Source: Ruminococcaceae bacterium UBA3451 (GTDB lineage Bacteria; Bacillota; Clostridia; Oscillospirales; Acutalibacteraceae). From it: a stretch of DNA of 11,317 nucleotides. The notes under the pieces are model-generated. The model ran no database searches, was not told the origin of the DNA, and saw only the letters and a program-made list of their open reading frames with translations. This document shows positions 1 through 7,221 of the stretch, piece by piece; within the stretch, counting starts at the first letter, position 1; every line of letters starts with the position of its first letter. The stretch covers positions 396 through 11,712 of the forward strand of contig DFRY01000001.1 of NCBI GenBank assembly GCA_002378845.1. Direction: 5' to 3'. A program made the position numbers and the translations under genes.

Positions 1-53
1 TTATAACAGGTAAAACTCAGGTTGTATTTCAAAATGATTGAAAATTTTTGTTT

Positions 54-69
54 TGTATCCATGGCTACA
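54..69. promoter_or_regulatory. Putative CRP/FNR-family operator upstream of hcp
   Basis: An imperfect palindrome, TGTATCCATGGCTACA, has 14 of 16 positions symmetric (TGTA-N8-TACA around a CCATGG core). Its centre is at 61.5. If the TATACT at 91-96 is the -10 box, transcription would start near 103, which puts the palindrome at about -41.5, the usual place for a class II CRP/FNR-type activator. Hcp genes in anaerobes are often controlled by HcpR, a CRP/FNR-family NO-responsive regulator. Assigning this site to HcpR is inference; the half-site was not matched to a known motif. Confidence 0.4.
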
Positions 70-96
70 TACATGAGCCCGAAAATCAATTATACT
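68..96 (+). promoter_or_regulatory. Probable hcp promoter
   Basis: TATACT at 91-96 is a good -10 box. The -35 region 17 bases upstream (CATACA, 68-73) is weak and overlaps the right arm of the palindrome at 54-69. A poor -35 with an overlapping symmetric site fits activator-dependent expression. It leaves an untranslated leader of roughly 36 bases before the ATG at 139. Confidence 0.45.
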
Positions 97-138
97 AAGT
101 CCAGTAAAAAGCATACGAAATTGATTGGAGGATTTCAA

Positions 139-1740
139 ATGGATAAAATGTTTTGTTTTCAGTGTGAACAGACCGCAAACGGCACGGCATGTACTTCGGC
201 TGGTGTGTGCGGTAAAAGTGCGGACACCGCGGTTTTACAGGATGAGCTGACCGGCGCGCTGATTGGGCTGGCAAAAACTGCGGGAAATTCCGGGCGTACA
301 AAGGAAACCGACCGGCTGATGATGGACGGCCTTTTTACCTGCATTACCAATGTTAATTTTGACGACGAGTCGATTCAGGCATACATCAATCAAGTCAACA
401 GCGTAAAAGAAAGTCTTACTCCGGGCTGTGCCGCATGTATGACTCCCTGTGGGAATACCGATAATATGGATATGTCCACACTCTGGAGCGCAGACGAGGA
501 CATCCGTTCCCTCAAGTCCCTATTGCTGCTCGGCTTGCGCGGCATGGCCGCTTACGCTTACCATGCGCATGCGTTGGGGTATGATGAGGAAGAAGTAACC
601 GAATGGTTTTACAAGGGTCTTGCTGCAATCGGTTCTGATCTGGATGCGGACACGCTGGTCGGCATGCTGATGGAATTTGGGCAGATTAACCTGAAATGCA
701 TGGCGTTACTGGACCGTGCCAATACCGAAACTTACGGCAATCCTGTTCCGACCGAAGTGCCGAACACCATTGAAAAAGGGCCGTTTATCGTAATTTCCGG
801 CCATGATCTGCATGACCTAAAGCAGCTTTTAGAGCAGACCGAAGGCAAGGGCATTCACATTTACACCCATGGTGAAATGCTGCCGGCGCATGGTTACCCG
901 GAACTGAAGAAATACGGCCACTTAAAGGGGAATTTCGGTACCGCCTGGCAGAATCAGCAGAAAGAATTTGACGGCGTTCCGGCCCCGATTCTTTTTACCA
1001 CAAACTGTCTCATGCGGCCCAAAGCCTCGTACTCCGACCGTGTGTTTACCACCGGTGTGGTAGCTTTCCCGGAACTGGTTCACATTGACGAAGAAAACGG
1101 CAAGAAAGATTTCTCCGCGGTGATTGCAAAGGCACTTGAACTGGGCGGCTACAGCGAAGCACACGAGCTGCCCGGAATTAACGGCGGCCATACTCTTTTA
1201 ACCGGTTTTGGTCACAATACCGTTTTGGGCGTTGCAGATAAGGTAATCGACGCGGTAAAATCCGGTGCGTTAAAGCATATTTTCCTGGTCGGCGGCTGCG
1301 ACGGCGCAAAGCCCGGCCGAAACTACTACACCGATTTTGTAAAGCAAACCCCCGCAAACTCGGTTGTTTTGACCGTAGCCTGCGGCAAATACCGTTTCAA
1401 CGATTTGGACCTTGGTACATTGGGCGGACTGCCGCGCATTATGGACATGGGCCAGTGCAACGACGCGTATTCCGCAATCCGCGTAGCGGTTGCGCTTGCC
1501 GAAGCGTTCGGCTGCGGCGTGAATGACCTGCCGCTTTCCATTGTACTTTCCTGGTACGAGCAAAAGGCGGTCTGCATTCTGCTGACCTTGTTTGCCCTTG
1601 GAATTAAGAATATTCGCCTTGGCCCGACGCTGCCTGCCTTTGTTTCCCCGAATGTGCTGAAAATCCTTGTGGACCAGTTTAATGTTCATCCCATCACCAC
1701 ACCCGAAATGGATTTGGCTGAAATTTTAAATCAGGAGTGA
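139..1740 (+). CDS. hcp: Hybrid cluster protein (class I; NO/hydroxylamine reductase)
   Basis: This 533-residue cytoplasmic iron-sulfur protein belongs to the Hcp/prismane family, once called hydroxylamine reductase and now linked to NO reduction and nitrosative-stress defence. The N-terminal cubane motif is C6-X2-C9-X8-C18-X5-C24, the spacing typical of class I enzymes of strict anaerobes. All seven expected ligands of the hybrid 4Fe-2S-2O cluster are present: H222, E246, C290, C387 (persulfide position, in GGCDG), C415 (ACGKYRF), C440 (GQCND) and E474 (SWYEQK). The spacing parallels the Desulfovibrio protein. The frame stays open upstream to position 22, but the ATG at 139 has a GGAGG at 127-131 with a 7-base gap and begins exactly where the family does (MDKMFCFQCEQT). 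A cupin gene follows 5 bases after the stop, probably translationally coupled. I see no Hcr-type reductase nearby, as is usual for class I. Confidence 0.97.
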   Translation: MDKMFCFQCEQTANGTACTSAGVCGKSADTAVLQDELTGALIGLAKTAGNSGRTKETDRLMMDGLFTCITNVNFDDESIQAYINQVNSVKESLTPGCAACMTPCGNTDNMDMSTLWSADEDIRSLKSLLLLGLRGMAAYAYHAHALGYDEEEVTEWFYKGLAAIGSDLDADTLVGMLMEFGQINLKCMALLDRANTETYGNPVPTEVPNTIEKGPFIVISGHDLHDLKQLLEQTEGKGIHIYTHGEMLPAHGYPELKKYGHLKGNFGTAWQNQQKEFDGVPAPILFTTNCLMRPKASYSDRVFTTGVVAFPELVHIDEENGKKDFSAVIAKALELGGYSEAHELPGINGGHTLLTGFGHNTVLGVADKVIDAVKSGALKHIFLVGGCDGAKPGRNYYTDFVKQTPANSVVLTVACGKYRFNDLDLGTLGGLPRIMDMGQCNDAYSAIRVAVALAEAFGCGVNDLPLSIVLSWYEQKAVCILLTLFALGIKNIRLGPTLPAFVSPNVLKILVDQFNVHPITTPEMDLAEILNQE

Positions 1741-1745
1741 TTCCG

Positions 1746-2096
1746 TTGAGCCAAAATTGTATCAAAAATATCGATTTTGCATCCGCACAGGGCATTGCCG
1801 ACCTTGTTTCCTACCAGCCGGGGCAGGTTGTCAGTAAAACGCTGGCACAAAACCCCGCGGTCAGTCTGACGCTGTTTGCGTTTGACAAGGGCGAGGAAAT
1901 CAGTTCCCATGCCTCCACCGGCGACGCAATGGTTGTCGTGCTGGACGGCGAGGGGGAAATTACCATCGGTTCCGAAAAGCACCGGGTAAAATCGGGCGAG
2001 ACAATTGTAATGCCGGCAAATACGCCGCATGCGGTGTATGCCAAAGAGCAGTTTAAAATGTTTTTGATCGTCGTGTTTCCTGCCGGCTCAGTCTGA
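1746..2096 (+). CDS. Small single-domain cupin protein
   Basis: This is a 116-residue cytoplasmic protein with one cupin beta-barrel. Cupin motif 1 is seen around residues 49-70 (GEEISSHASTGDAMVVVLDG) and motif 2 around 84-95 (GETIVMPANTPH). Candidate metal ligands are H55 and H95, with D60 where many cupins have Glu. The second His of the usual HxH pair is Ser57, as in a common bacterial subgroup with an H-x-[ST] pattern, so a metal site is possible but not assured. I chose the TTG at 1746 because AGGAG at 1733-1737 sits 8 bases upstream; the GTG at 1737 overlaps that ribosome binding site. The site lies inside the last codons of hcp, so translation of the two is probably coupled. A role beside Hcp, for example in redox or nitrosative stress, is inference from position only. 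Its substrate is unknown. Confidence 0.85.
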   Translation: MSQNCIKNIDFASAQGIADLVSYQPGQVVSKTLAQNPAVSLTLFAFDKGEEISSHASTGDAMVVVLDGEGEITIGSEKHRVKSGETIVMPANTPHAVYAKEQFKMFLIVVFPAGSV

Positions 2097-2156
2097 CGTT
2101 TTAAAAGGAAACGGGAGCATCCGCGTTCAGAAACAAACCTTAAAATAGTTCGTTGG

Positions 2157-2192
2157 AAGGCCTCCGGAAATAACCGGGGGCTTTTCTTGTCT
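2157..2192 (+). terminator. Intrinsic terminator of hcp-cupin unit
   Basis: GCCTCCGG (2160-2167) pairs with CCGGGGGC (2174-2181) across an AAATAA loop, with one G-T pair. A-T and G-T pairs extend the stem at its base, and a T-rich tail (TTTTCTTGTCTT) follows from 2182. It separates the hcp unit from the regulator promoter. Confidence 0.85.
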
Positions 2193-2214
2193 TGTGACGT
2201 TCTTTTATAGGAGA

Positions 2215-2243
2215 TTGACAGTCCGTTCGGAATGGGGTATCAT
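2215..2243 (+). promoter_or_regulatory. Sigma-A promoter of the AraC-family regulator
   Basis: A perfect -35 TTGACA (2215-2220) is followed by a 17-base spacer and TATCAT (2238-2243), which matches the -10 consensus at five of six positions. This is the best canonical promoter in the window. It suggests the regulator is made constitutively, with a leader of roughly 90 bases before the ATG at 2343. Confidence 0.75.
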
Positions 2244-2342
2244 TTTATCAAATTCAGGAGATATTTTATTTATTATTGATCGGAAAGCAGGAAAGACGTG
2301 ATAGAACGCCTTTTACGGGGATTTGGAAAGGAGAGAGTTTCG

Positions 2343-3302
2343 ATGGATCAGGAAATCATGCAGAAACTGATGCGGATTACGGAGGAAGAACAAAAAATTC
2401 TTCAAGAGCAAAAAGGCGTTGATAAAAGCATCTATACGGAAGCAAAGGATTTTACCATTGACAGCCGAAAGCTGCTGCGGAAGGGGAAGCTGATTGATAT
2501 TCGACCCAGCGCACGCTTTGTTCATTTTCCGAAACACCGGCATAATTACATTGAAATTATTTATATGTGCTCCGGCCATACCACGCATATTATTAACTCT
2601 TCTTCAGAGGTGGTGCTGCAGCAGGGCGACCTGCTTTTTCTGAACCAGCACACGTTTCATGAAATTCTTCCCGCGTCCATGGATGACATTGCCATCAATT
2701 TTATTGTTCTTCCAGAGTTTTTTGACGTGGCGTTCCAGATGATTGAAAAGGATAACGTGATCGGCCGTTTTCTGGTCAGCACACTGTGCCAGGAGGAAAG
2801 CGAAGGGCAGTACCTGTATTTCAACGCATCCTCTATTGTACCGGTGCAAAATCTTTTGGAAAATATGATTTGGTCCATTATGAATCATCAGGACAACAAC
2901 AACCGTATGAATCAGTACACCATGGGGCTTTTGTTTATGCAGCTGTTAAACCGTGCGGATTTAATTGAAAGCGGAAGTATTGACCAATACGAAAACAGGC
3001 TGGTTTTTACATCGCTGAAATACATTGAGGATCATTACCGCAGCGGAACCCTTTCTGACCTAGCAACACAGCTGAACCAATCCGTGTACAAGCTGAGCAG
3101 GCTGATACAGGCGGCGACCGGCGATAATTTTAAGGACCTTCTGCAGCAGAAGCGGCTGAACAAAGCGGTTCAGCTGTTGACGGAAACAAACCTTGCAGTT
3201 TCGGATATTATTAATGCGGTCGGCTATGACAACACCAGTTATTTTTACCGGCTGTTCCGCCAGACCTACGGCGTCAGCCCAAAGGAATTTCGGCTGCGGT
3301 AA
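2343..3302 (+). CDS. AraC-family transcriptional regulator, probably of rhamnose genes
   Basis: This is a 319-residue DNA-binding regulator with the classic AraC layout. The N-terminal cupin-like ligand-binding domain covers about residues 45-150, including the His-rich strand KHRHNYIEI (64-72) and a second jelly-roll motif, QQGDLLFLNQHTFHE. The C-terminal double helix-turn-helix covers about 220-319. The second helix-turn-helix ends with the family hallmark, roughly I-x-AVGYDNTSYFYRLFRQTYGVSPKEFR. The ATG at 2343 was chosen for AAAGGAGAG at 2327-2335; a GTG at 2298 in the same frame would add 15 residues and has a weaker AGGA. It lies directly upstream of rhaB and rhaA on the same strand, so it most likely senses rhamnose or rhamnulose and activates them. 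It has its own promoter and terminator. The ligand is inferred from neighbours only. Confidence 0.9.
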   Translation: MDQEIMQKLMRITEEEQKILQEQKGVDKSIYTEAKDFTIDSRKLLRKGKLIDIRPSARFVHFPKHRHNYIEIIYMCSGHTTHIINSSSEVVLQQGDLLFLNQHTFHEILPASMDDIAINFIVLPEFFDVAFQMIEKDNVIGRFLVSTLCQEESEGQYLYFNASSIVPVQNLLENMIWSIMNHQDNNNRMNQYTMGLLFMQLLNRADLIESGSIDQYENRLVFTSLKYIEDHYRSGTLSDLATQLNQSVYKLSRLIQAATGDNFKDLLQQKRLNKAVQLLTETNLAVSDIINAVGYDNTSYFYRLFRQTYGVSPKEFRLR

Positions 3303-3322
3303 CGCGGTTTTACGATTACAAA

Positions 3323-3363
3323 TAAGGACGTAGTTTTCTTCAAACTACGTCCTTAATTTTTTT
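3323..3363 (+). terminator. Intrinsic terminator after the AraC gene
   Basis: A perfect 14-bp inverted repeat (3323-3336 with 3342-3355, core AAGGACGTAGTTT) has a 5-base TCTTC loop and is followed by AATTTTTTT. It ends the regulator transcript just before rhaB. Its right arm reaches the -35 region of the presumed rhaB promoter, so the same DNA could also be an operator; that part is speculation. Confidence 0.85.
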
Positions 3364-3381
3364 GCTTATTTTGGTTAAAAT
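3353..3381 (+). promoter_or_regulatory. Possible activator-dependent rhaBA promoter
   Basis: TAAAAT at 3376-3381 matches the -10 consensus at five of six positions. At 17-base spacing the -35 region is TTAATT (3353-3358), a poor match lying on the tail of the preceding terminator. Only 57 bases separate that terminator from rhaB, so a promoter must lie here or rhaB depends on read-through. A weak -35 is typical of promoters that need an AraC-family activator. Confidence 0.4.
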
Positions 3382-3418
3382 GAAGTAGGGACATAAGGAA
3401 TGGGATTGGAGGAATCTT

Positions 3419-4813
3419 ATGAAAAAATATTATCTTGCTATTGATATTGGCGCTTCAAGCGGAAGGCATATCCTTTCCAGCGTGGAAGACGGAAGAATTG
3501 CGCTGGAAGAAATTTATCGCTTTGAAAATGCGCTGGAACAAAAAAATAATCAGCTGTGCTGGGATTTCAACCGGCTGTTTTCCGAAATAAAAAACGGATT
3601 AAAACGCTGCTTTGAACTTGGAAAAATACCGCAGAGCGTGGGAATTGACACATGGGGCGTGGATTTTGTCCTGCTGGATGAAAAAGACAACGTTCTTGGC
3701 AATACGGTTTCGTACCGCGATTCCCGTACAAATTCGATGGATTTATTGGTTGCAAAAAGTATTTCTCAGCAGGAGCTTTACGCGAGAACCGGAATTCAAA
3801 AGCAGATTTTTAATACGATTTATCAGCTTACCGCGGTCAAAACAAAAAATCCGGAGTATTTGGAACAAGCAAAATCTTTTTTAATGGTTCCGGAATATTT
3901 TAATTTTCTGCTTACCGGTATAAAGAAAAACGAGTACACAAATGCTACGACAACACAGTTGGTAAATGCGCAAACGAGGACGTGGGATTATGACCTGATC
4001 CAAACTCTGGGACTTAATCCGTCCATGTTCGGTGAAATTTCACTTCCGAAAACTTCAGTCGGAAATTTGCTCCCGGCCATTCGCGACGAAGTGGGTTTTG
4101 ACTGTGAAGTGGTTCTTCCCGCAACACACGACACCGGTTCGGCTGTTATGGCGGTTCCGGCCAATGACGGAATTTATTTAAGCTCCGGCACATGGTCGCT
4201 CATGGGTGTGGAACGTATGGAACCCGACTGCAGCGAACAGAGCCGCAGTCTGAATTTTACCAACGAAGGCGGGTACGACTATCGTTTCCGTTATTTGAAA
4301 AACATTATGGGGCTGTGGATTATTCAGTCTGTACGGCGCGAATTGGAAAAGCGGTACAGCTTTGACGAGCTTTGTGACATGGCGCGCCAGTCCGCTCATT
4401 TTATTTCGCGCATCGACGTAAACGACGCCGCATTTCTTTCCCCGGCCAGCATGACGCAGGCAATTAAGGATTACTGCCTAAAAACCGGCCAACAGGTTCC
4501 CGAAAGCATCGGCGAGCTGTTTGCATGCATTTATCACAGCCTTGCCAAAAGCTACGGCGACACTGTACGTGAAATTGAGCAGATCACCGGAAACCGGTAC
4601 CCAGTGATTCACATTGTCGGCGGCGGCGCCAAAGACGACTATTTGAATTCGCTGACCGCGCAGTATACCAGAAAAACTGTACTGGCCGGCCCGGTGGAGG
4701 CCACCGCAATCGGGAATCTTCTTGCACAGATGCTGAAGGACGGCGTGTTTGCGGATTTGACTCAGGCACGCGCGGCAGTGGCAAACTCCTTTGAAATTAA
4801 GGAGTTCAACTGA
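3419..4813 (+). CDS. rhaB: Rhamnulokinase
   Basis: This cytoplasmic FGGY-family sugar kinase phosphorylates L-rhamnulose at C1 using ATP, the second step of L-rhamnose breakdown. It has 464 residues, slightly shorter than the E. coli enzyme (489). The N-terminal phosphate-binding motif is [11 protein letters not shown] (7-17). [13 protein letters not shown] (75-87) is typical of rhamnulokinases. The HDTGSAV motif holds the probable catalytic base D238. SSGTWSLMG (255-263) and the adenosine-binding [11 protein letters not shown] (400-410) mark the second actin-like domain. The ATG has GGAGG at 3408-3412, 6 bases upstream. rhaA follows after 38 bases without an obvious terminator, so the two form an operon. 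Other FGGY kinases such as fuculokinase are conceivable, but the motifs and the adjacent rhaA make rhamnulokinase firm. Confidence 0.95.
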   Translation: MKKYYLAIDIGASSGRHILSSVEDGRIALEEIYRFENALEQKNNQLCWDFNRLFSEIKNGLKRCFELGKIPQSVGIDTWGVDFVLLDEKDNVLGNTVSYRDSRTNSMDLLVAKSISQQELYARTGIQKQIFNTIYQLTAVKTKNPEYLEQAKSFLMVPEYFNFLLTGIKKNEYTNATTTQLVNAQTRTWDYDLIQTLGLNPSMFGEISLPKTSVGNLLPAIRDEVGFDCEVVLPATHDTGSAVMAVPANDGIYLSSGTWSLMGVERMEPDCSEQSRSLNFTNEGGYDYRFRYLKNIMGLWIIQSVRRELEKRYSFDELCDMARQSAHFISRIDVNDAAFLSPASMTQAIKDYCLKTGQQVPESIGELFACIYHSLAKSYGDTVREIEQITGNRYPVIHIVGGGAKDDYLNSLTAQYTRKTVLAGPVEATAIGNLLAQMLKDGVFADLTQARAAVANSFEIKEFN

Positions 4814-4851
4814 CTGATTCTATCAAATTAACGATAAAGGAGAGAGTTCTA

Positions 4852-6102
4852 ATGACAAAGGAAAGATACCTGGAAGCAAAACAGGTCTATGCCAAATATG
4901 GTATTGACACAGACGAGGCACTTGAAAAGCTTTCAAAAGCTAAAATTTCCATCCACTGCTGGCAGGGTGACGACGTGAATGGATTTGAAAACTTTGGGGG
5001 AGCATCCGGCGGAATTGCCGCAACCGGAAACTATCCGGGGAAGGCACGCACTCCGGAAGAACTGATGGCCGACCTGGATAAGGCGCTTAGTCTGATTCCT
5101 GGAAAACAGAAAATCGACTTACACGCAATTTACGCTATTACCAACGGGGAAAAGGTGGAGCGCAGCGACTTAAAGCCCGAGCATTTTACCAAATGGGTTG
5201 AATTCGCTAAGGAGCGCGGTCTTGGACTGGACTTTAACCCGACTCTGTTTTCACACCCCATGGTAAAGGATGGACTTACCCTTTCCCATCCCGACCCGGA
5301 AGTACGCAAATACTGGATTCGCCACTGCCAGGCCTGCCGCACGATTGCCGAGTATTTTGGTAAAGAGCTTGGTCAGCCCTGCCTGAATAACATTTGGATT
5401 CCGGACGGCCTGAAAGATATTCCCGGTGACCGACTCGGCCCCCGTCAGCGCCTGAAGGACTCGCTGGATGAGATTTTCTCCCAGAAGGTTGACAAACGCT
5501 ATGTCATTGACAGCGTGGAATCAAAAGTATTCGGTATCGGCGTAGAATCCTACACGGTGGGTTCTCATGAATTTTACCTGAACTACGCGGCGAAAAACGA
5601 TGTTCTTTGCCTGCTGGACAACGGACATTATCATCCGACGGAAATCGTATCCGACAAAATTTCTTCGATGCTTCTGTTTGCCGATAAGGTTGCGCTGCAT
5701 GTAACCCGCTCTGTTCGTTGGGACAGCGACCATGTGGTTTTGTTTGAAGACGAGCTGAAGGAAATTGCGAAGGAAATTGTTCGCAATGACGCGCTTGACC
5801 GCGTGCTGATTGGCCTTGACTTCTTCGATGCAAGCATTAACCGTATTTCCGCATGGGTTGTCGGTACCAGAAACATGCAGAAAGCTCTGCTGTACGCAAT
5901 GCTGCAGCCAAGTGAAAAGATGAAGAAAATGCAGGATAAGTTTAATTTTACAGAACTGATGGTACTGAACGAAGAACTAAAAATGTTCCCGTTCGGCGAT
6001 GTTTGGAATTACTACTGTGAATTGAACCAGGTTCCGGCTAGAGACGAATGGTTTGCCGAAATAAAGAAATACGAAAGCGAAGTCCTTTTGAAAAGACGGT
6101 AA
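4852..6102 (+). CDS. rhaA: L-rhamnose isomerase
   Basis: This cytoplasmic Mn2+-dependent TIM-barrel enzyme interconverts L-rhamnose and L-rhamnulose, the first catabolic step. Its 416 residues match the usual family length (E. coli 419). The family signature [14 protein letters not shown] lies near residues 33-46. The metal and substrate region is clear: [11 protein letters not shown] (D256, H259, H261), [15 protein letters not shown] (H283, D291, D293, H294), and [10 protein letters not shown] further on. The ATG at 4852 is preceded by AAAGGAGAGAGTT from 4836, the same 13 bases that precede the AraC gene. It is the second gene of a rhaBA operon and is closed by a strong terminator at 6134-6174. 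No aldolase gene (rhaD) follows, which is unusual because it often completes this operon. Confidence 0.97.
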   Translation: MTKERYLEAKQVYAKYGIDTDEALEKLSKAKISIHCWQGDDVNGFENFGGASGGIAATGNYPGKARTPEELMADLDKALSLIPGKQKIDLHAIYAITNGEKVERSDLKPEHFTKWVEFAKERGLGLDFNPTLFSHPMVKDGLTLSHPDPEVRKYWIRHCQACRTIAEYFGKELGQPCLNNIWIPDGLKDIPGDRLGPRQRLKDSLDEIFSQKVDKRYVIDSVESKVFGIGVESYTVGSHEFYLNYAAKNDVLCLLDNGHYHPTEIVSDKISSMLLFADKVALHVTRSVRWDSDHVVLFEDELKEIAKEIVRNDALDRVLIGLDFFDASINRISAWVVGTRNMQKALLYAMLQPSEKMKKMQDKFNFTELMVLNEELKMFPFGDVWNYYCELNQVPARDEWFAEIKKYESEVLLKRR

Positions 6103-6133
6103 GGAACATTTCCTCCCATCATAAAAAGTGTTT

Positions 6134-6174
6134 AAGAAAACCCGGCTTGCTATGCTGCAGGCCGGGTTTTCTTT
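6134..6174 (+). terminator. Intrinsic terminator of rhaBA
   Basis: AAGAAAACCCGGC (6134-6146) pairs perfectly over 13 bp with GCCGGGTTTTCTT (6161-6173), with a 14-base loop. The 3' arm supplies the T-run. The A-run on the 5' side means it could also act on the opposite strand. The tail of the hairpin overlaps the putative -35 box of the next gene. Confidence 0.88.
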
Positions 6175-6200
6175 GCATTCAATTAAAAATGCGATATAAT
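6173..6200 (+). promoter_or_regulatory. Probable promoter of the TIM-barrel isomerase gene
   Basis: A perfect TATAAT -10 box (6195-6200) sits 16 bases after TTGCAT (6173-6178), a half-matching -35. It lies immediately after the rhaBA terminator and 52 bases before the next start codon, so the downstream gene is probably transcribed on its own. Confidence 0.6.
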
Positions 6201-6252
6201 AAAAATCATCTATGCTTGCGGAATCACATTAGAATAAGAAAGGATTCGGAAT

Positions 6253-7023
6253 ATGCTTGCAATTTATGATTGGTTTGGCTATGAAATGCCGATAAAGGAA
6301 CGCTATCGGATGATAAAGGAAGCGGGATTTGACGGCGTTTTATTGTGGTGGAGTGAATATTTGAATCGGAATGATTATCGCAGCGGGCCGCAAATTCTGC
6401 GCGATGCAGGTCTTTCCATAGAAAACATCCATACGCCGTTTCAAGTGCAGGACTTTATTTGGCTGGATAACTTGGACGGGGAAGCTTCCCTTACCTGCTA
6501 TTTGCAGTGCGTTGCAGATTGCGCAGAATTTGAAATACCGACCATGGTAGTGCATTTACCGGACGATGACAAGCCCTATAACGCATTAGGACTGGATCGA
6601 ATCAAACGGATTGAGGAAAAGGCGGAACAGCTGGGCGTTAATGTTGCGCTGGAGAATTTACGAAATTTCAATAATTTATCTTATATGCTGGCGCAGGTGG
6701 ATTCCCTGCGCATTGGTTTCTGTTACGACTGCTGTCACCATTACCGCTATTATCCGAGCAAGGACTTACTGGCAATGTACGGTTCCCGTTTGACGGCGGT
6801 CCATTTGCATGATTTTAGCGAAGGAAATATTCACCGGTTCCCCTTTGACGGTGAAATTGACTGGACTGTGGCTATGAAAAAAATAGCGGAAACGGGCTAC
6901 ACGGGCGCAACTGCACTGGAAGTAATGAATTGGGATTATAAAGATTTATCAGCGAAAGAATTTTTACGAAAAGCCAGTGAACAGGCCCAAAGGCTGGAAG
7001 GATTACGGCATTGCGGTAAATAG
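6253..7023 (+). CDS. Sugar phosphate isomerase/epimerase-like TIM-barrel protein
   Basis: This is a 256-residue cytoplasmic protein of the xylose-isomerase-like TIM-barrel superfamily (AP endonuclease 2 fold), whose members act on sugars, sugar phosphates or polyols with a divalent metal. Probable metal ligands lie at barrel strand ends: E134 (VALEN), D159 with H162 beside it (CYDCCHH), H184 or H186 (VHLHD) and E223 (ALEV). This resembles the Glu-Asp-His-Glu site of tagatose/psicose 3-epimerases, including the Asp-x-x-His pair. The start is supported by AGAAAGGA at 6237-6244, 9 bases before the ATG. It has its own promoter and terminator, so it is not simply the third gene of rhaBA. Its position between rhamnose catabolism and the sugar importer suggests a role in rhamnose or related deoxysugar use, but the substrate cannot be read from sequence. 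It is not the small RhaM-type mutarotase and not a class II aldolase. Confidence 0.88.
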   Translation: MLAIYDWFGYEMPIKERYRMIKEAGFDGVLLWWSEYLNRNDYRSGPQILRDAGLSIENIHTPFQVQDFIWLDNLDGEASLTCYLQCVADCAEFEIPTMVVHLPDDDKPYNALGLDRIKRIEEKAEQLGVNVALENLRNFNNLSYMLAQVDSLRIGFCYDCCHHYRYYPSKDLLAMYGSRLTAVHLHDFSEGNIHRFPFDGEIDWTVAMKKIAETGYTGATALEVMNWDYKDLSAKEFLRKASEQAQRLEGLRHCGK

Positions 7024-7060
7024 TCCAAAGCGGTTCTGCGTTCCGTATAGGAAGCAAAAT

Positions 7061-7101
7061 AAAATACCGGGCGCAGTTCATTATGAACGCCCGGTATTTT
7101 T
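7061..7101. terminator. Bidirectional intrinsic terminator between convergent genes
   Basis: AAAATACCGGGCG (7061-7073) pairs over 13 bp with CGCCCGGTATTTT (7088-7100). The loop holds a small extra inverted repeat (GTTCA/TGAAC). On the plus strand it ends in TTTTT and on the minus strand in TTTTATTTTGC, so it can stop both the isomerase transcript and the incoming importer transcript. Confidence 0.85.
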
Positions 7102-7145
7102 GCGTGTGGGGGATAGGAAGCCGGCAGATCAGCTTTTGCAGACAG

Positions 7146-7183
7146 AGAACAGCCCCATCCCTTTTACGGGACGGGGCTGTTCT
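7146..7183. terminator. Second strong hairpin downstream of the importer operon
   Basis: AGAACAGCCCC (7146-7156) pairs with GGGGCTGTTCT (7173-7183). After a single A-C mismatch an inner TCCC/GGGA stem continues, giving 15 pairs around a TTTTAC loop. It lies 39 bases beyond the stop of the binding-protein gene. Neither side has a proper T-run, so it may be a weak terminator or a 3'-end stabilising stem for the minus-strand mRNA, with 7061-7101 doing the termination. Confidence 0.6.
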
Positions 7184-7221
7184 GCGAGGAGTTATATTAT
7201 TAGAGAGTAGGAACAATCAGA

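Noticed and set aside
22..138. Upstream extension of the hcp reading frame (39 more residues from an ATG at 22)
   Set aside because: It has no ribosome binding site, no similarity to the Hcp N-terminus, and contains the predicted promoter and palindrome. The ATG at 139 has a strong GGAGG and the family-typical start.
1270..1689. 139-residue open frame on the minus strand inside hcp
   Set aside because: It lies wholly antisense to a well-conserved gene, has no recognisable domain, and mirrors the codon pattern of hcp.
3303..3418. Riboswitch or T-box in the rhaB leader
   Set aside because: Only a simple terminator hairpin is present and the remaining leader is too short for a known riboswitch fold.
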